Below, one piece after another: positions 46,821-57,700 of a DNA stretch of 64,000 bases. Both the position numbers and the translations under genes were made by a program. The first letter of the stretch is position 1. Each line of letters starts with the position of its first letter. The stretch spans positions 868,001 to 932,000 of the forward strand of contig NZ_CP027786.1 of assembly GCF_003795145.1 (NCBI RefSeq). Direction: 5' to 3'. The notes beneath the pieces are model-generated. The model had not been told where the DNA came from and searched no databases. It saw nothing but the letters and a program-made list of their open reading frames with translations. Source of the DNA: Tetragenococcus koreensis (GTDB lineage Bacteria; Bacillota; Bacilli; Lactobacillales; Enterococcaceae).

Positions 46821-47450
46821 TTAGTTGATTAAATTATGCTTAAAAGCATAAATCGCAGCTTGTGTACGATCTTCAACTTCTAATTTTGATAATATATTCG
46901 ACACGTGCGTCTTCACCGTTTTTAAAGTGATAAATAATTCATCTGCAATCTCTTGGTTGCTTCTCCCTTCAGCAATCAACATCAAAACTTCCTTTTCACG
47001 AATCGTCAGTTCTTCATGTAGCTGGGCTGCTTCATAAGACTTGCGTTGACTCATTTTATCAGATACTTCAGATTCTAACACACGTTCTCCACGTTGTGTT
47101 GCACGAATTGCGTCTGCGATTTCAGCCGCGCTAGAAGTTTTCAATAAATAGCCTGCTGCACCTGCTTGCATTGCAGGATAAACTTTTTCATCATCGATAA
47201 AACTGGTAACAATCAGAATTTTTGCTGCTGGCCATTCTTTTAAGATAAGTTGGGTAGACTCAATCCCATCCATTTCATCCATAACTAAATCCATCAAAAT
47301 AACATCTGGGCGTAATTGGATCGCTTTTTCATAACCTTCTCGTCCATCTTCTGCTTCACCAATAACTTCAATATCTTCTTGAACCAACAAATAAGAAGAT
47401 ACCCCCAACCGGACCATCTCGTGGTCATCCACTAATAAAACACTTATCAT
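46821..47450 (-). CDS. liaR: Cell-envelope stress response regulator LiaR
   Basis: A NarL-type response regulator of 209 residues. The phosphoacceptor Asp54 lies in [11 protein letters not shown], and the C-terminal LuxR-type helix-turn-helix includes [25 protein letters not shown] near residue 145. The ATG overlaps the liaS stop as ATGA. With LiaF and LiaS it forms the three-component system that responds to lipid II-binding antibiotics and daptomycin. Confidence 0.93.
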   Translation of the reverse strand: MISVLLVDDHEMVRLGVSSYLLVQEDIEVIGEAEDGREGYEKAIQLRPDVILMDLVMDEMDGIESTQLILKEWPAAKILIVTSFIDDEKVYPAMQAGAAGYLLKTSSAAEIADAIRATQRGERVLESEVSDKMSQRKSYEAAQLHEELTIREKEVLMLIAEGRSNQEIADELFITLKTVKTHVSNILSKLEVEDRTQAAIYAFKHNLIN

Positions 47451-48526
47451 TTTTTAAAGCCCTCCTTAATTAAAGGAATTTTTATTTCAATACTCGTCCC
47501 TTGTCCTTTAAAGCTAATGACTTTAACCGTTCCTCCAATAGCAGCAATCCGCTCACGTATATTGCGTAAACCATAACTGCCGGCTTTTTCTTTTTGATCT
47601 GGATTAAAACCGACCCCATCATCAACCACTCGTAATAAGATATTTTGATCAATCAAATGTAAATACACTTCTAGCTCATTAGCTTTGGAGTGACGTAAGG
47701 TATTTGATAATAGTTCTTGCACAACGCGAAATAACTGGTCTTCAATATGACGTGGAATTTTCAGATCTTCAATATCCCAAGTCAAAGAAAGTGTAATTTT
47801 CGTCTGCAGTTCGCGTAATAATTGTTCAATTCCCTTCTTCAAGGTCTTATCTTCCAAGTTGACCGGGCGTAAATGCAACAATAAAGCACGCATTTCAGAT
47901 TGCGAGGTGTTAATAATAGACGAAATCATTTGCAGTTGTTTTTGTTGCGTTTCAGAAATATCCGACCCTTTTGCTTGTTCCGTAACAGCCGACATCATCA
48001 TCATCGCAGCAAATAACTCTTGTGATACTGAATCATGCAATTCTCTTGCTAAGCGATGGCGCTCACTTTCAAGTATCTCTTCTTTTGTTTGACCATCGAT
48101 AGAAGGAGATCGAGTATTTAAAGCTTGTAGTTCACTTGACATATCCTTCATTTTTTCTTTAATTTGAAAAATATCTTGATGTATAGCAGTAAGCTCTTTA
48201 TTTTCATTTGTACCAACAATCGGACGAATTAAAAGCGGATCTTCCAAATTGCCGTTGACTAGTAAACGAATTTTTTCTGCTAGAGGCGTCATTTCTTTTT
48301 TTTGATAATAAGTGAGAGTAACAAAAGTAATGAGCCCGCATACAAGCGCAATCCCAACTACATAAAATATAATCGGCATATAAGCAATTCTCACTTGAAA
48401 TATTTGTAGCCACCATTGCTCTTGTTCTAATCCCAACATGTAAAAAGCCAAAATGATCAACATGGTAAAAAAAGCAAGCAGACTACTGAATGTGGCTAGC
48501 ATTTTTCGCGTTTTCCTAGCTGTCAT
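47447..48526 (-). CDS. liaS: Sensor histidine kinase LiaS
   Basis: A HisKA_3-type kinase of 359 residues. Two N-terminal transmembrane segments (about 11-31 and 50-72) enclose a very short extracellular loop, as in intramembrane-sensing kinases. The phosphorylated His164 is in [11 protein letters not shown]. The ATPase motifs are [13 protein letters not shown] and DDGVGFNP with GLRNIRERI. Its ATG overlaps the liaF stop. Confidence 0.93.
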   Translation of the reverse strand: MTARKTRKMLATFSSLLAFFTMLIILAFYMLGLEQEQWWLQIFQVRIAYMPIIFYVVGIALVCGLITFVTLTYYQKKEMTPLAEKIRLLVNGNLEDPLLIRPIVGTNENKELTAIHQDIFQIKEKMKDMSSELQALNTRSPSIDGQTKEEILESERHRLARELHDSVSQELFAAMMMMSAVTEQAKGSDISETQQKQLQMISSIINTSQSEMRALLLHLRPVNLEDKTLKKGIEQLLRELQTKITLSLTWDIEDLKIPRHIEDQLFRVVQELLSNTLRHSKANELEVYLHLIDQNILLRVVDDGVGFNPDQKEKAGSYGLRNIRERIAAIGGTVKVISFKGQGTSIEIKIPLIKEGFKK

Positions 48527-49254
48527 ACCCGAAACACCTCAATATCACCAATTAGCGTATTTGTTACTAACTTCAAATGTCGTGAACTTTCACTATATTC
48601 TTTGCTATAAAGCGTGAGCGTTTCATTTCGTAATTTTGTCTCATAATCCTCAAATAAGACAGCGCCCATTAAAGCAGTATGTTCTAATTGTACACCAATC
48701 CCCGTGGGAATCAATATTCGTGTCCGCCCGATTCCCTTTCTAATAAGAACGATATTATCTTTTTTAGGTAAAATTGTATTCCCTAAATCAATGATCGTAT
48801 CCCCTGATAGCACGTTTAAATTAATGTCATCCCACTCATAAACATGGTCACCAATACGTTCGTTGCCTAACCATTGCTGTTTTTTCTTTTTACCATCATG
48901 ACTTTCAGACTCTTGTGTTTGAACCATAATCATTTGTTTCTTGTGCCAAAACGCATATTTAGAAAGATCAATACCTGAAATTTCAATCCCTTTGAGTCCT
49001 ATAAAAAGGATAGTAAAAACCAGCATAAGCCAAACTGCTGGATTGTTAAGCAAGCCAAACAAAATCAAAATAACTCCCAAAAATAATTTGAAGTTACCAG
49101 TTTTTAATTTTCTTTTGCGACGTAAAGCAAGGTAAATTAAAAAGACCCCTGAACCTATCAACAAGAGCAAAAATGGGTTTTGGATTGTTTGCCAAATAAC
49201 CATTAAAAATAATAAGCTCTCAATGACGAAAAAAAATCGTCCCGGTTTTTTCAC
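48523..49254 (-). CDS. liaF: LiaF transmembrane inhibitor of LiaRS
   Basis: Inhibitory membrane protein of the LiaFSR system, about 243 residues. Four N-terminal hydrophobic segments (within residues 1-95) precede a charged linker and a C-terminal beta domain (about 130-243) with GDTIIDLGNTILPKKDNIVLIRKG-like repeats and the end stretch [14 protein letters not shown] start at 49252-49254 fits GAGGTG; another GTG lies nine bases upstream. First gene of the operon. Confidence 0.9.
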   Translation of the reverse strand: MKKPGRFFFVIESLLFLMVIWQTIQNPFLLLLIGSGVFLIYLALRRKRKLKTGNFKLFLGVILILFGLLNNPAVWLMLVFTILFIGLKGIEISGIDLSKYAFWHKKQMIMVQTQESESHDGKKKKQQWLGNERIGDHVYEWDDINLNVLSGDTIIDLGNTILPKKDNIVLIRKGIGRTRILIPTGIGVQLEHTALMGAVLFEDYETKLRNETLTLYSKEYSESSRHLKLVTNTLIGDIEVFRV

Positions 49255-49329
49255 ATAATTCACCTCTTTTAATTTCTTCTTTTCTATACTTTACTACAAA
49301 GCAGCTTAGTACTCATCCGCCTTCCGGCT

Positions 49330-49368
49330 GAAAAAATAGGAATAAACCTGAAAGGTTCATCCCTATCT
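49330..49368 (-). terminator. Terminator of greA
   Basis: 14-base stem (49353-49366 with 49336-49349, one or two mismatches) with a three-base loop, followed by TTTTTTC on the minus strand. Confidence 0.88.
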
Positions 49369-49372
49369 TACT

Positions 49373-49855
49373 TTAGCTTTCTTTTACGCTAACAATTTTT
49401 ACTTGCATATTGCCATTTGGCGTTTCGATGGTTACTTGATCATTCACCTTTTTACCAATCAAGGCTTGTGCAATCGGTGAGTCATTGGAAATCTTCCCGG
49501 AGAAGGGATCAGATTCTGCACTTCCTACAATTTTGTATTCTTCTTCCTCTTCATCAGGCAATTCTTTGAATACAACTGTCTTACCAATGGACACTTCGTC
49601 TTTATCAACTTCATCACTATCGATAATCTGAGCAAAGCGCAGCATATTTTCTAATGTTGTAATACGTCCTTCAACAAAGGCTTGCTCATCTTTAGCTGAC
49701 TCGTATTCCGAATTTTCGGAAAGATCTCCGAAACCACGGGCAATTTTGATTCGTTCAATAATTTCACCGCGCTTCACTGTTTTTAATTCTTCTAATTCTT
49801 CTTCCAATTGTTCTTTCCCTTCTGGGGTCATTGGATAAACTTTTTCTTCTGCCAT
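49373..49855 (-). CDS. greA: Transcription elongation factor GreA
   Basis: Stimulates cleavage of backtracked RNA by RNA polymerase. The N-terminal coiled coil carries the conserved tip [17 protein letters not shown], with the acidic residues that enter the polymerase. The C-terminal globular domain shows [17 protein letters not shown]. The ATG at 49853-49855 (MAEEKVYPM) follows GGAG; the longer frame adds 26 residues. 160 residues. Confidence 0.96.
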   Translation of the reverse strand: MAEEKVYPMTPEGKEQLEEELEELKTVKRGEIIERIKIARGFGDLSENSEYESAKDEQAFVEGRITTLENMLRFAQIIDSDEVDKDEVSIGKTVVFKELPDEEEEEYKIVGSAESDPFSGKISNDSPIAQALIGKKVNDQVTIETPNGNMQVKIVSVKES

Positions 49856-49904
49856 TACTAAAATCTCCTTCATAAATTTTCTTTTGCTAGATGTTTTTCC
49901 AAAA

Positions 49905-49956
49905 GAAATAAATGGTAATCTTTTTAAGTCCACAAAAGATTACCATTATTTTTTTA
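49905..49956 (-). terminator. Terminator between mltG and greA
   Basis: AATGGTAATCTTTT (49911-49924) pairs exactly with AAAAGATTACCATT (49934-49947). A run of T follows on the plus strand and T-rich sequence on the minus strand. The position just after mltG suggests it terminates mltG. Confidence 0.6.
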
Positions 49957-49996
49957 AATTGTAAACCTAATTTCGGTTTTATTTTGTAAACGTTTT

Positions 49997-51172
49997 TTAG
50001 TCGTCCATATATTTTTCAATCAATTCGTTGTGTTCTTCGTAAGTCTCTGCATAATAAACATTACCGGTCGAGACATCCGCAACAAAGTAGTAATAATCAT
50101 TATCAGTTGGATTCAACACTGCATCAATTGAATCTTCGCTCGGGTTATCAAATGGACCAGGGCCATAGCCAGTATTTTGATATAAATTATATGGTGAGTC
50201 AACTTCAAGATCCTCGTAGGTAACTAATTCTTTATGTTCACCTAAAGCATATAATATAGAAATGTCAGACTGTAATGGCATATCTGCTTCTGTACGGTTA
50301 AAGAACACTTGAGCAATTTGCTTACGGTCTTCTTCTGTTACCCCTTCTTTTTCTACCAATGAGGCAACCGTCATTGTTTCTTGCACATTTAGATCAGAAT
50401 CATCAATGTCATCATAATAGTTTTCCATAATGGAATCAGTCGTTGCAACCATTTGCTGCACAAGTTCTTTCAAACTCATATCTGGTTGATAATCATAGGT
50501 TGCTGGGAATAAATAACCTTCCAAACGATAACGTACATCTTCAGCTTCAGCTGCATCGTTTAATAGCTCTGGATATTCCTCTTGCAACTCATTGAAAAAG
50601 TCATCGTCATTCATCAAATCAAGAAAATCGTCTTCACTAAACTCTGTTTGTTCGGAAATGTCTGAAGCAATTTCCTCAACATCATACCCTTCAGGAACCG
50701 CAATTTTCGCTTGATTAAGCGCACTTTCACCTTTTTTCAAACTATCAGCGATCTCATTGAGGGTCATGCTTGGTGAAAATACATACTCTCCTGCTTGAAA
50801 GCCGTCTTGGTTATTAAACTTCATATAATAATTAAAGACCATACCGCTATTAATAATATTTTCTTCTTCTAAAATTTCCCCAATCATTTTATTTGAAGAG
50901 CCATTAGGGATTGTTACCGAAATGGATTCTTCGCTATTGGGATCTAACGGTTTGATACTAGACTTCACATAATTATAAGTAGAAAAACCAAAGATCAAAC
51001 CTACAATCGCCAAGGCTAAAATAATGACTAAAACGATCTTACGCACGACTCTGTCTTCTTTTTTTCTACGGCTTTTACGTTTTTTTACATCTTTTGGTTT
51101 ATTATTGTTATTATTTGTCTTTTTATTTTTATTTGAAGTTTGGTTGTCTTCTGATTGGTTCTCGTCGTTCAA
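49997..51172 (-). CDS. mltG: Endolytic murein transglycosylase MltG (YceG)
   Basis: Membrane-anchored lytic transglycosylase that cuts nascent peptidoglycan strands. A Lys/Asn-rich cytoplasmic tail (1-45) precedes one transmembrane segment (about 46-67). The LysM-like domain and the catalytic domain follow, with the essential Glu in SLVEKEGVTEEDRKQIAQVFFNR and the signature SPYNLYQNTGYGPGPFDNPS. 391 residues. Upstream of greA, the usual order in Firmicutes. Confidence 0.95.
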   Translation of the reverse strand: MNDENQSEDNQTSNKNKKTNNNNNKPKDVKKRKSRRKKEDRVVRKIVLVIILALAIVGLIFGFSTYNYVKSSIKPLDPNSEESISVTIPNGSSNKMIGEILEEENIINSGMVFNYYMKFNNQDGFQAGEYVFSPSMTLNEIADSLKKGESALNQAKIAVPEGYDVEEIASDISEQTEFSEDDFLDLMNDDDFFNELQEEYPELLNDAAEAEDVRYRLEGYLFPATYDYQPDMSLKELVQQMVATTDSIMENYYDDIDDSDLNVQETMTVASLVEKEGVTEEDRKQIAQVFFNRTEADMPLQSDISILYALGEHKELVTYEDLEVDSPYNLYQNTGYGPGPFDNPSEDSIDAVLNPTDNDYYYFVADVSTGNVYYAETYEEHNELIEKYMDD

Positions 51173-51308
51173 AACAACGCCCCCCTAATTTGCTTGTTTC
51201 TAACTTGTCCTATTATACCTGAAAGTGTATCCAAATAAAATATTTTTTTCTTATTTTCTTTTCTCATATTTTAAATGATGAAGACTTCTGCACAGCATAA
51301 ACAAATCT

Positions 51309-52808
51309 TTACTGTTGCTTTTCCAACATTTTATCTAGTGAAGAATCATGGTAGCCAGTAATATTAAATATCGTATCTAAAGGAACGCCATGGTACACTT
51401 TTTGTCGATCACCTTGGACACTTCCATTTGGCGGTGTTAGGTCATGACCGATAAATTCATAAGGCAAACGTTTAATCTCTATTTCTTTTTGGTCTGATCG
51501 GATTGCTTGTTTTAACTGAGCGATCCGTTGGTTTTCTTCATACTTGTTGACTCCATGTAGCGCAATACAAAATAGAGCTAAACAAAGCCCAAGGGTTAGG
51601 GCTAATTTTTTAGTTAAATGACTAGCTAAGTCTAATTTTGTATGAATCACTAATTCAAATAAGGCTAAAGTTAAAAACACATAAGAAGTTAAAATATTTC
51701 TTGGACCAAAAGGAGTCACAACTAAAAAAGGAGCTAACAACATCAAGGAAATGGTTAAATAATTAAAAAAATAGCGTTTGCTAACAAATGCAATAGATGA
51801 CTTGCTAACCACGACGATTAAAGTTACTAAGAAAATAACAATTAAAAGCAATTCAAATATTAAAATAAACAATGGTTGTTGCTGCCAAGATATATTTAAT
51901 AAGTAACGTAAAATAAAATAACTTGAAGGCAAAAAATACAATACTAATTTTCCTAAGCCTTTGTTTTCAGTTAATAAGTACATCACAATAGTAAATAAAA
52001 ATAAAAGCAAAGCGTTTTGTTTAACGTACAATTCAGACCACTCTGTTAACAGAGTAGTAAAAAAAGAATGCATATCAACATTTGAAAAACCCCGCATATT
52101 ATTTTCAATATGGTAAGCGCTATTTGAAAACATGATAAATGCGCCCATAATAGAACCTAGCAACCAACTAAAATAAGGAAAAATATGGTCTTTGAAAAAG
52201 ATAGCACTTACTAAGCCAATAGTTGCTATCAAAACACTAGCAATAGTCATATTTTCAATAAAAAATTGACACAAACAAGATAAGATAAAAATGCTGCTTA
52301 GTGAAAGGATACTATTTCCGTTCTTTTTAACTAACCAAACAATCCATAACAATAGGAAAGTGGATGTATTATAATTAGCAAATCCAGCTAACCATCCATA
52401 CGTCTGACTATAAAAACTTACGGGTAAGAGTAAAATTACTAAAAAACAGTAGATATATGGAATTTGGCATTTCATAATCTTTCTCATGAAAAAAACAATC
52501 CCCGTATTCACTGCTGAATAGATAAGTAAACGAGCAATCATACTCCGTGTGATAATCATTTCGATAATATTACCAAAATACCTACCATTGTATTCATCAA
52601 ATTTGTTTGCAAGACGAGCCTGCCCGATATCTCCGCCCCAGGCCCAATCGTCTCCAGAAAGAATTAATAATGCGGCAACAACCAAGTAAAAAATAAAAAC
52701 ACTAAGCAAAAACAAAAAATTCCTTTTCTTTGTTATTACTGACTTTTCTCGTTTTTCTTCCCCTCTAACCAACCTACTGTTCGCCCCAACAACGGCTTTA
52801 TTTTCCAT
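51309..52808 (-). CDS. Multipass membrane protein, DUF6056/GT-C-like
   Basis: A 499-residue protein with about eleven hydrophobic segments. The first loop after the first segment has SGDDWAWGGDIGQARLANKFDEYNGRYFGN, with the acidic pair expected in GT-C glycosyltransferases (DDW and following D). It resembles the DUF6056 group of surface-polymer loci; I cannot name the sugar or substrate. It sits 27 bases downstream of a second large membrane protein in the same direction, so both are probably one operon. Confidence 0.65.
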   Translation of the reverse strand: MENKAVVGANSRLVRGEEKREKSVITKKRNFLFLLSVFIFYLVVAALLILSGDDWAWGGDIGQARLANKFDEYNGRYFGNIIEMIITRSMIARLLIYSAVNTGIVFFMRKIMKCQIPYIYCFLVILLLPVSFYSQTYGWLAGFANYNTSTFLLLWIVWLVKKNGNSILSLSSIFILSCLCQFFIENMTIASVLIATIGLVSAIFFKDHIFPYFSWLLGSIMGAFIMFSNSAYHIENNMRGFSNVDMHSFFTTLLTEWSELYVKQNALLLFLFTIVMYLLTENKGLGKLVLYFLPSSYFILRYLLNISWQQQPLFILIFELLLIVIFLVTLIVVVSKSSIAFVSKRYFFNYLTISLMLLAPFLVVTPFGPRNILTSYVFLTLALFELVIHTKLDLASHLTKKLALTLGLCLALFCIALHGVNKYEENQRIAQLKQAIRSDQKEIEIKRLPYEFIGHDLTPPNGSVQGDRQKVYHGVPLDTIFNITGYHDSSLDKMLEKQQ

Positions 52809-52835
52809 TAATACGTTCTCCTTATAAGTTCAACC

Positions 52836-54629
52836 CTAGTAAAAAAATGAGGTATGTTTTCGTATCATTTTCACCAAAACAAAAGCCAACATTATTCCTA
52901 TTGTACCAAGTTTAATCACTAATAGTAATTGCGTACTTACCATCGGATCGTATCCAATAACTAGTTTATTTGTCCCTCTCTTAGATTGAACAACAGGGGC
53001 TCCTAAAGTCGTTTTTTGTATTTGTGTCGGATTATAGTGTTTTCCATTAAAATTAATCTGGCTTCTTTCATAAACAACAGCCGGAAGTACGACGTCTCCA
53101 TTATTACTACCTTCCCAGGTCAGTACAAGTCTATTTTCATCGTCCACTGTCTTTGTTCCATTAAATTTATTATTAACTACTTGCTCATCGTACATCTTAT
53201 AACCATCCTGCTCAATCAATTCTTCTTGCGTTGTGTTATTTAGTAATGGTAAATAATCGGGAGTAGGCTTATCGATGACTTTAAAAGCATCTTCATATCT
53301 TCCGCTAGTAAAACCTCCACGAATCTCATCAGGATCTTCTGTCATAGCCCATGGACCATTATTTCCTGCTGAAGTAGGGTTATCTGTTTCCCAAGCTTCA
53401 GCCTTTTGTAGCACTTCTAAGTTAACATTTGAGAGTGTCAAAAACGAAATCATGCACAAAAATGAATAAATAATTTTTTTCTTGCTTTTATCAAAGTTTT
53501 TAGTTATTTTTCCTAAGGATAATGCAAAACCAATAAGAAGAAAAACAAAGGCAATTAAAGCAAATCTCCTAGGAAATTGAATGACTTGAACAAAATTAGT
53601 GTAAAGCGAAATGTCTTCCCAAGGCAAAAAGTTAGTAGAAAGAACTAAGAAAAATGTGCCGACAATTGTTAGCAATTTTTCTAAAGTAGAATTGTTTTTC
53701 CAATTAAAGACTAAATAAAAAATTTGAAACAACATTATACAAGAAAAAATCATACCTAATTCTGAATAAGTATTGTCGCCCATAGTAAAACGCATAGTAT
53801 AGGATAAGACATCTTCAAAAAACTTAGGGTACACTAGCTCATTTGAAAGATAAACATCTATAAAACCGACTAGCGTATTAATATTCAATAAAATGGTAAG
53901 TAAAACAGCAATAAAAAAATTTTTTAGCATTTCTCCTTTGTGTTTAGCTCGCAAAAAACCAACAATATAAAATGGAATACTTGAAAGAATACCAAGAAGC
54001 AGTGTTAAATTATGCAAAAAACCGACGCTTGTTACAGCGAGTGTTAACTCTATTGGTTTTATTGGTCTTTCTGGATGTTTAATCACTCTTATAGCTGGTA
54101 TATAAATAAAAGGAATAAACGCAGCGCCCCAACTCGTCATATTTTGTGACAACGCATAATAAGAGACCATAGAACTACTCATATAAAGAAGAGAAATAAA
54201 AATCGAAAACTTATAATTAACCAACGCTTTTCTAGCCAGAGAGAACATTGCTACACCCGCGGTAAAAAAGCAAAGAAATGAGGACAATAACTGGTACCGA
54301 AACCAATTTTTGGTTATAAACATTAATAGCCCTTGTAAATATGCAAAATCAGGGCCATATAGAGCATTAACGATTCTACCTGATTGATTAAAGCCAAAGA
54401 GAGATTGAAAATAATTAAAATCTCCAGTTTTTATTTGCATATAAGCTTCATAGAAACGATTAAAATGAAACATCATATCGTTTCCAAGTATAATACTATG
54501 TTTATAAAGTTGAGGTGATATCATTAAAAAAGCTGCCAAGGCAAAAATAAATAATGCACTAAAGATTTGCTTTTTTGATGAATATTCTTTTTCTTTGTTT
54601 ACATCTTGATTTTCCCTTAAAACTTCCAC
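52836..54629 (-). CDS. Large multipass membrane protein, YfhO/GT-C-like
   Basis: A 597-residue protein with about thirteen hydrophobic segments in the first 410 residues and a soluble C-terminal domain before a final transmembrane segment (about 565-587). The first loop has LGNDMMFHFNRFYEAY, an Asp-containing motif placed like those of GT-C enzymes such as YfhO. I infer transfer of a lipid-linked sugar to a surface polymer on the outer face of the membrane, but the acceptor is unknown. A TTG three bases upstream is an alternative start. Confidence 0.6.
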   Translation of the reverse strand: MEVLRENQDVNKEKEYSSKKQIFSALFIFALAAFLMISPQLYKHSIILGNDMMFHFNRFYEAYMQIKTGDFNYFQSLFGFNQSGRIVNALYGPDFAYLQGLLMFITKNWFRYQLLSSFLCFFTAGVAMFSLARKALVNYKFSIFISLLYMSSSMVSYYALSQNMTSWGAAFIPFIYIPAIRVIKHPERPIKPIELTLAVTSVGFLHNLTLLLGILSSIPFYIVGFLRAKHKGEMLKNFFIAVLLTILLNINTLVGFIDVYLSNELVYPKFFEDVLSYTMRFTMGDNTYSELGMIFSCIMLFQIFYLVFNWKNNSTLEKLLTIVGTFFLVLSTNFLPWEDISLYTNFVQVIQFPRRFALIAFVFLLIGFALSLGKITKNFDKSKKKIIYSFLCMISFLTLSNVNLEVLQKAEAWETDNPTSAGNNGPWAMTEDPDEIRGGFTSGRYEDAFKVIDKPTPDYLPLLNNTTQEELIEQDGYKMYDEQVVNNKFNGTKTVDDENRLVLTWEGSNNGDVVLPAVVYERSQINFNGKHYNPTQIQKTTLGAPVVQSKRGTNKLVIGYDPMVSTQLLLVIKLGTIGIMLAFVLVKMIRKHTSFFY

Positions 54630-54726
54630 CAAAATTCTCCTTTATGAATTTAAAGCTTCTATAACTAAAAACCTTTAACATCATTGAGCAACAAATCATT
54701 CTCAAAATTTTCAAGAAGTCTTTAAA

Positions 54727-57700
54727 TTAATTTTTAAAAAACTTTTTATAAACTTTCTCAGCACGGTTAGGGCCGTCTAAAGGAACAAATCGGTTTTGAA
54801 AGGTTTTATATTTTTCGCCATAGACATCCCAATATTTTTCCTCCTTAGCAATTGTCCGACATAGATTTGAAGTGTTTTTTACAATCGGACCAGGGGCTTC
54901 TTTTTCTAGATCGAAGTAAAAACCGCGCATATCATCATACTCATCCAAATCATAACAATAAAAATAAACAGGCTTATTGGTGTTCATATAATCAAACATC
55001 ACAGAAGAATAATCTGTTACCAACATATCAGATGCTATCATTAGCTCTTGAATATCTGGGTATTTTGAAACATTAATAATATTGGGTCGAAATTCTTCTG
55101 GTATTTTCAATTTACTGGCAACGACTACATGTTCTCTAACTAATAAAACATAGTCATCTCCCAAGCGACGCTCAAAAATTCGAAAGTTAATTTTATTTTT
55201 CATAATAAACTTTTTTCCCTTTTTTTGATTGTCACGAAAAGTTGGCGCATAAAGGATAACCTTTTTATCTTCAGGAATACCTAGCTTGTGTCTAATATTT
55301 TCTTTTCGTTCTTTTAAATCGTCGGTATAGAAGATATCATTTCGTGGATAACCCAATTCTAATATCGGTCCATCATACAAAAAAGCAGAACGAAATGCTT
55401 CTGTAGCATATGGTGAAGGAGAAACCAATGCGCTCCATTGTTTTGTCGCATGCGTCACTCGAGCTAAATACCCCTCATCTCTTCCTGCAATTTGATCTTG
55501 ATCATGCTGCATTTTTTTCAGAGGCGTGCCGTGCCAAGTTTGCAAATAGTGTGTCTGCTTAGGCTTCGTCAAATACGTAGGGAAATTTTGGTTATTGACC
55601 CAATATTTACTGGTAGCTAGGTATTTATAATAACTAGGCGATAACCGCTTAATAATTTTAGTACTTGGATTTACTTTTAATGGTGCGTTATTGTTCATAA
55701 TCCAAATATAATCAAAGTCTTCACCATTTGCTACCATCTTTTCGTAAATCATGCGTGGACTATCTTCATATCTCTTACCCACTCCACTTTCAAATACGAC
55801 TTGTTTATCGTTAATTGTTCCAAAATGACTTAAAGATTTATAAAAAAGTTTCATCGTAGGAAAATAATATCTGGAACGTCTGAAACGAGAAAAGACCTTC
55901 AATGCTAATGGGTCATTCCTAAAGAATTTTTTTACTTTATTTTGTTCAGGAATATTCTGAATCGCTTCAAATATGCGATCGTTAGACTTACGATCACGAA
56001 ATTTGATGAATTTATCGGCTTTTTCGATATACTCATCTTCCATTTTAAAATTGTTTTCCCCTACTTTAAATAAATTTTCAATTACTTGATCTTCATCAAA
56101 CGCAATATCTCCTGGTAATTCATTATCCAAATCCAAGTGAGAAGGGTTTTTTCCCAAAAATCGATTACGATCAAATTGATAATAGACAACTGGCTTATGC
56201 AAGAAACTAAAGTCAAAAGCAACACTTGAATAATCAGTTAGCATAAACATACTTTCTTTAATTAAGTCTTGGACATCACGATCTCCTTGTTTGACAATAG
56301 TAACAGGTGCATTATCAAAATAATGTACGTAATCTTGCATATTAGGGTGAAGACAAAAAATTAATTCCATATCATATTTCTCGGAGAAATCTTTTAAACG
56401 CGGATCAAAAAGTAACTCTTCATAACGCTTAAAATAATTACTTTCTTCAAAAATCTGATTATTCGTGATCCAATCACGCCACGTAGGAATAATCAAAACC
56501 TGCCTTTTTAATGGAAGGTCGTTTTTAAATAACGACTCAAAACGCGCTAATCCAGTGGCGACTACTTCATCATCATGATATCCCATATCCACAATAGCAA
56601 TTTGGCGTTCTTTTTCAGAACTTGTAATAAACAAATCCGTATAAAATTCGTTGACCCATTTCGCATAGATTGGCGTAATATTTTTTGTCCCAAATACACC
56701 ATGTTGCAAAAAGATTTTTTTTGCTGAAATATTTTTAATATATTCTCTACTACGGATCGGATACAAAGAATCAGGATGGTGTGTGCCACAAATATAATCA
56801 GCTTGTATTACTTTTTCAAAATGTTCCTTAGAGCCAAAATCAATAACATTACCAAAAGGAGCAACATGTTTACGTTCTGGTGAATCTTTTTGAATCACAT
56901 AGTATGCATCGATCTCAGGATGAACGGTACGCAAATACTTGAAAAAATGATACCCATTATCTTGAGCTTTATAAGAACGTTCCCCCACAATCCACACAGC
57001 ATGATCTTTTGCTTGTTTTTTAACGCTTTTCCAGTTCTTCTTGTGTTGGCGAAAATAATCATAGGCTTCTTTTTCATACTGATTGTAAGTTAATGACAGA
57101 TTGACACCTTTTAAAGTAAAGTATGGCACTGCTGAAAGCCATTTACTAGTTTTTTCCGAGAAAATAGCCATTTCGCCTTTCATGAAATAGTTCGTGAGAA
57201 ATCTCGGATTACCAACACGAAATCTTACAGGGTGATCAGTCCCCTTTAATGTTAAAACAAAGAAAAAGTCGATACTTAACTCTTCAGTTTTTGCTAGATT
57301 TTCCAGGTATTCTTTTATTTCTATTATAGGTAAGCACCATTTAAAATGATGTCTACGTGCAAAAGAATTTTCTTTTTGATTCTTGTTTTGCATAATTGAA
57401 ACAGGGAAACTAATGGACTGGTCTCCGCCTCTTTCAACCATTTGAATTTCCCCATGATCAATATCAAAAAAGCGAGTGGTTAAGTTTCCTTGTAACATTA
57501 ACTTGGTTTCTGTAACCTTGATTTTAGAAATTGTCTTTCTTAAATAGTAATGTCCATTAGAAAGTTCTTTATTTACTAAAAGAGCCAAAGCACCTTTTTT
57601 GGTAATATAAGGAACAAAGAGTAAATTGTTCCTTTCATCTATCACATGTTCTAAGTTAGATAATGACCAATTTTTTTTATTTAGTTTGAGTATTTGAGTC